The position numbers were made by a program, and so were the translations under genes. The notes beneath the pieces are model-generated. The model had not been told where the DNA came from. It ran no database searches and worked only from the letters and a program-made list of their open reading frames with translations. A DNA stretch of 24,252 bases, taken from a virus. Positions 21,844-24,252 of the stretch are shown here, piece by piece (within the stretch, counting starts at the first letter, position 1; every line of letters begins with the position of its first letter). The DNA lies in the IMG/VR virus record IMGVR_UViG_3300008050_005587, positions 1 to 24,252 of that record. One strand, 5' to 3'.

Positions 21844-23252
21844 TTATAAAACATGCTAAGGTATAGTTGCCGTATTGGCTCAACTATGTTCTGGATATAC
21901 CATTTAGTTTGTTCTTCTGCTAGTCCAGTATATTTTAAATCTAACATGTCTTTAACATTAATGTCTTTGAAAATCTTTTTTCTAGAAATTCTATATACTA
22001 AGTTGTTAGTTTTGCCGGCATTAACACGACCTTTTGCATCTATTGCTAATTTTCTAATTTCCTCATGCGCCACTTGTCTATCTACACCGTTCTTTTTAAC
22101 TGCTTCAATCACAACATTTTCGGTAATGAAAAAAGGTAGTTCTTCTTTATAATGTTTGTGTACCATATCGGTATTTACTACCATATTGTTTACTACTTCA
22201 AACACTGAATCTAAAATTTCATCTGCTATAATAAAAACTTCTGGTAGTAATAATCTCTTGTTTGCTGAGTCATCCAAAGTTCTTTCCATCCATTGATTGG
22301 CTGCGGTATGATATGGATTTTGGACGAGGGATATTAAATACCGTGATAATGAACAAATTTTCTCACAGATGATTGGGTTTTGTTTGTATGCCATTGCAGA
22401 AGACCCAACTTGGTTATTTAAGTCAAAACCTTCTGATATTTCCCTTTTACTGCTTAAGATGCGAATGTCGTTCGCAAATTTGCTGGCTGCAGATGCAATC
22501 AAACAAACAGATGAAATTAGTGTTGCATCGTTAATTCTTGGATTTGTTTGTCCAGTAATTTTTACTAGATTAGATTGACCAAATCCGAGTTTTGATGCAA
22601 TCATTTCATCCATGGTTTGCACCTTTTCAGCATCACCATCAAACAAACTTAAAAATGATGCTTGTGTTCCTGTAGTACCTTTTGCACCTCTAAACTTGAT
22701 TTTATCTAATCTAAAACCCAAATCTTCTATTGTAGTAACAAAATCTTGAATCCACATTGTTGTTCTTTTTCCAACTGTAGTTGGTTGTGCGGGTTGCAAA
22801 TGAGTTAGACCAACTGTTGGTAAACCTGCATTAGTTAGAGAAAAATTTGCTAGACTATCTATCACTAATGCAACTTTTATTATAAGTTTAGTCAATGAAT
22901 CCCTAACCATAATAGATTCTGCATTATCGACTACAAATTGGCTAGTGGCCCCAAGATGAATAATGGGTTCAGCATCAGTTGCAACTGCACCAAATGCATG
23001 AATGTTTGCTACTACATCATGTTTCGTTTTGGATTCATAATTTTGAATAGCAGAGAAATCTATTTTAGTTACTGCATCCTTCATTTCTTTGATTTGGTTA
23101 TCAGTAATGATGTCAATACCGAGTTCTTTTTGCGTTTCTGCTAAAACACACCATAAATGCCTCCAAGTCATTATTTTGTTTTGTTCTGACCAAATGTATT
23201 TAATATCATCTGACCCATATCGGTTACTTAAGGGTGAAACATATTCGTTCAT
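21840..23252 (-). CDS. purB: Adenylosuccinate lyase (auxiliary metabolic gene)
   Basis: A 470-aa fumarase/aspartase-superfamily enzyme. Catalytic and binding blocks: KHDVVANIHAF (77-87), HLGATSQ (99-105), GLTHLQPAQPTTVGKR with the catalytic His151 (148-163), FRGAKGTTGTQASFL (187-201) and the signature loop GSSAMAYKQNP (283-293). The FRG-x-KGTTGTQASF block and length match the human-type adenylosuccinate lyase more than the E. coli or Bacillus forms. It splits SAICAR to AICAR and adenylosuccinate to AMP, in de novo purine synthesis. In the signature the usual Pro after GSSAM is Ala. AAGG lies 9 bases before the ATG. It sits between genes 47 and 46, whose products form one complex. Confidence 0.93.
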   Translation of the reverse strand: MNEYVSPLSNRYGSDDIKYIWSEQNKIMTWRHLWCVLAETQKELGIDIITDNQIKEMKDAVTKIDFSAIQNYESKTKHDVVANIHAFGAVATDAEPIIHLGATSQFVVDNAESIMVRDSLTKLIIKVALVIDSLANFSLTNAGLPTVGLTHLQPAQPTTVGKRTTMWIQDFVTTIEDLGFRLDKIKFRGAKGTTGTQASFLSLFDGDAEKVQTMDEMIASKLGFGQSNLVKITGQTNPRINDATLISSVCLIASAASKFANDIRILSSKREISEGFDLNNQVGSSAMAYKQNPIICEKICSLSRYLISLVQNPYHTAANQWMERTLDDSANKRLLLPEVFIIADEILDSVFEVVNNMVVNTDMVHKHYKEELPFFITENVVIEAVKKNGVDRQVAHEEIRKLAIDAKGRVNAGKTNNLVYRISRKKIFKDINVKDMLDLKYTGLAEEQTKWYIQNIVEPIRQLYLSMFYN

Positions 23253-23283
23253 TAATTGTTACCTTTTTGTTTGTTTTGGTTAA

Positions 23284-24252
23284 TCATACTGTTAAAGATT
23301 CCATATAAAGTTCTTTAATCAGTTGTTTTACTATATTGGAATCTTTAATGTCTTCAAGGTTATCCACTTCTTCATAGATTAATTCAAGTGTGGATTTGGT
23401 AATGTCTGCTTTTTGGTTGTCTATACTGTTAATTATTGTATTATCTACATCTTCAACTATACTTAAGTCATAAACACCGCTATTATATAAAGAATCTATA
23501 ACTCTATCTAAAATATAAGGTTTTTCTTTATTTATGACATAAATTTTTACATATGTATCCCTATATTTGGAGTGGTTTTCAGTGATAAATTTACTATAAT
23601 CATATTTGGTGTCATCATAACTTAACGTGTAAAATAACTTCTGGTCATTTTTAATAAACTCTAGTTCTCTAGTGTCGGTGTCTAAAATCCAAAAACCTTT
23701 GGGTTCATTTACATCTGAAAATGTAATCTGATAAGGTGCACCCAAATATATTATATTACCTTTTTCTTGTTTACAGTGAAAATGACCACTTAAAACCTGT
23801 TCAAATCTGCTAAAATTTTTGGGGCTCATCCCACCGTCGTATTTAATACCACGAAGCACTTCATATCCATCCAATTCAAGATGACCAACCAACCATTGTG
23901 CACTTGTTGAGTTAACAAAATCCATGCTGTTTTTATAATTTTCATTGTTTATCCATGGTAATAATGCTATTTCCATACCATCAAATTCTAAAGTAACTGG
24001 ATTTTCATAAAGTTTGAAATTGTCATATCTGTCTGAAAATAACTCTTTTATAGAATTCAAGTCATTGGTATTTTTATAATAGGTATCGTGGTTACCCAAT
24101 ATACAATGAACTTTAATATCCATATCTTTCAAAGGTTGCATAAAATTGTTTCTAACTTTAGAAAGAGTGTTGAAGTTTATATACTTTCTTCTATCTAACA
24201 AATCTCCCGCATGGATTACAGTATCTATGTCATATTTTTTTAAAGTGGGAAA
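23284..24252 (-). CDS. 47: Recombination nuclease subunit gp47 (Mre11/SbcD-like), 5' end beyond window
   Basis: The frame is open to the right edge; the visible 322 residues lack only the N-terminal start and the first metal-binding motif. Seen are IDTVIHAGDLLDRR (motif II), LGNHDTYY (motif III with catalytic His), VGHLELDG and SGHFHCKQ (motif V) of the calcineurin-like phosphoesterase fold, then a beta-rich C-terminal capping region. It is the Mn-dependent nuclease partner of gp46. Reading inward from the edge, the codons before the LLDRR motif are FPTLKKYDIDTVIHAGD, so an apparent TTG start at 24201 is internal and should not be used. Confidence 0.95.
   Translation of the reverse strand, partial: FPTLKKYDIDTVIHAGDLLDRRKYINFNTLSKVRNNFMQPLKDMDIKVHCILGNHDTYYKNTNDLNSIKELFSDRYDNFKLYENPVTLEFDGMEIALLPWINNENYKNSMDFVNSTSAQWLVGHLELDGYEVLRGIKYDGGMSPKNFSRFEQVLSGHFHCKQEKGNIIYLGAPYQITFSDVNEPKGFWILDTDTRELEFIKNDQKLFYTLSYDDTKYDYSKFITENHSKYRDTYVKIYVINKEKPYILDRVIDSLYNSGVYDLSIVEDVDNTIINSIDNQKADITKSTLELIYEEVDNLEDIKDSNIVKQLIKELYMESLTV

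Noticed and set aside
24199-24201. TTG as a possible start codon of gp47 within the window.
   Set aside because: The frame continues to the window edge through the conserved V-I-H-A-G-D metal-binding motif, so the true start is outside the window.

Overview
This window is a piece of a T4-like (Tevenvirinae-type) tailed phage genome, probably from a marine or other AT-rich host. The evidence is a nearly complete T4 replication block (gp47, gp46, RNase H, gp45, gp44, gp62, RegA, all recognisable by sequence), a perfect T4-type late promoter (TATAAATA), and low GC content judged by eye. Every gene lies on the minus strand and the coding is extremely compact: most neighbours overlap by 1 to 47 bases, the largest gap is 56 bases, and there is no gene-free stretch over 100 bases. 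I see no tRNA, CRISPR array, IS element, convincing intrinsic terminator or plus-strand gene. The host cannot be fixed from this window; a marine bacterium such as a cyanobacterium or SAR11 relative is a guess based on known phages with similar gene content.

Reading in the direction of transcription (right to left), the first half (24252 to about 13046) is the DNA replication and recombination module. It holds gp47 (5' end cut by the window edge), a phage-borne adenylosuccinate lyase (purB), gp46, a large SPPY-type DNA methyltransferase, a basic protein I do not recognise, the FEN1-like RNase H, a 60-aa basic protein, the sliding clamp gp45, a DUF4406 protein, clamp loader gp44, a GroES-like co-chaperonin, clamp loader gp62 and the translational repressor RegA. 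Accessory genes (purB, DUF4406, groES) are wedged between subunits that work together. Three near-identical sigma70-like promoters drive gp45, the unknown 372-aa gene and gp46. Each has its -35 box on the TGA stop codon of the preceding gene and shares an extra conserved block in the spacer. A 14-bp hairpin buries the regA ribosome-binding site.

The second half (13030 to 162) is an unbroken glycan island of about 12.9 kb and 15 genes. It contains nucleotide-sugar enzymes (a PseB/CapD-like dehydratase, a DegT aminotransferase, an RmlC-like cupin, two extended SDRs, a nucleotidyltransferase, a HAD phosphatase and a GDPD-like enzyme), a SAM methyltransferase, a DUF2061 membrane protein, and several glycosyltransferases (GT2, GT10, GT25-like and two further families). 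One gene is a ParB-like/nucleotidyltransferase-like two-domain protein. Its likely role is to make and attach an unusual sugar to host surface glycans or to the virion. At the left end a late promoter overlaps the last glycosyltransferase codons and drives a virion structural gene cut by the window edge, marking the early-to-late boundary.
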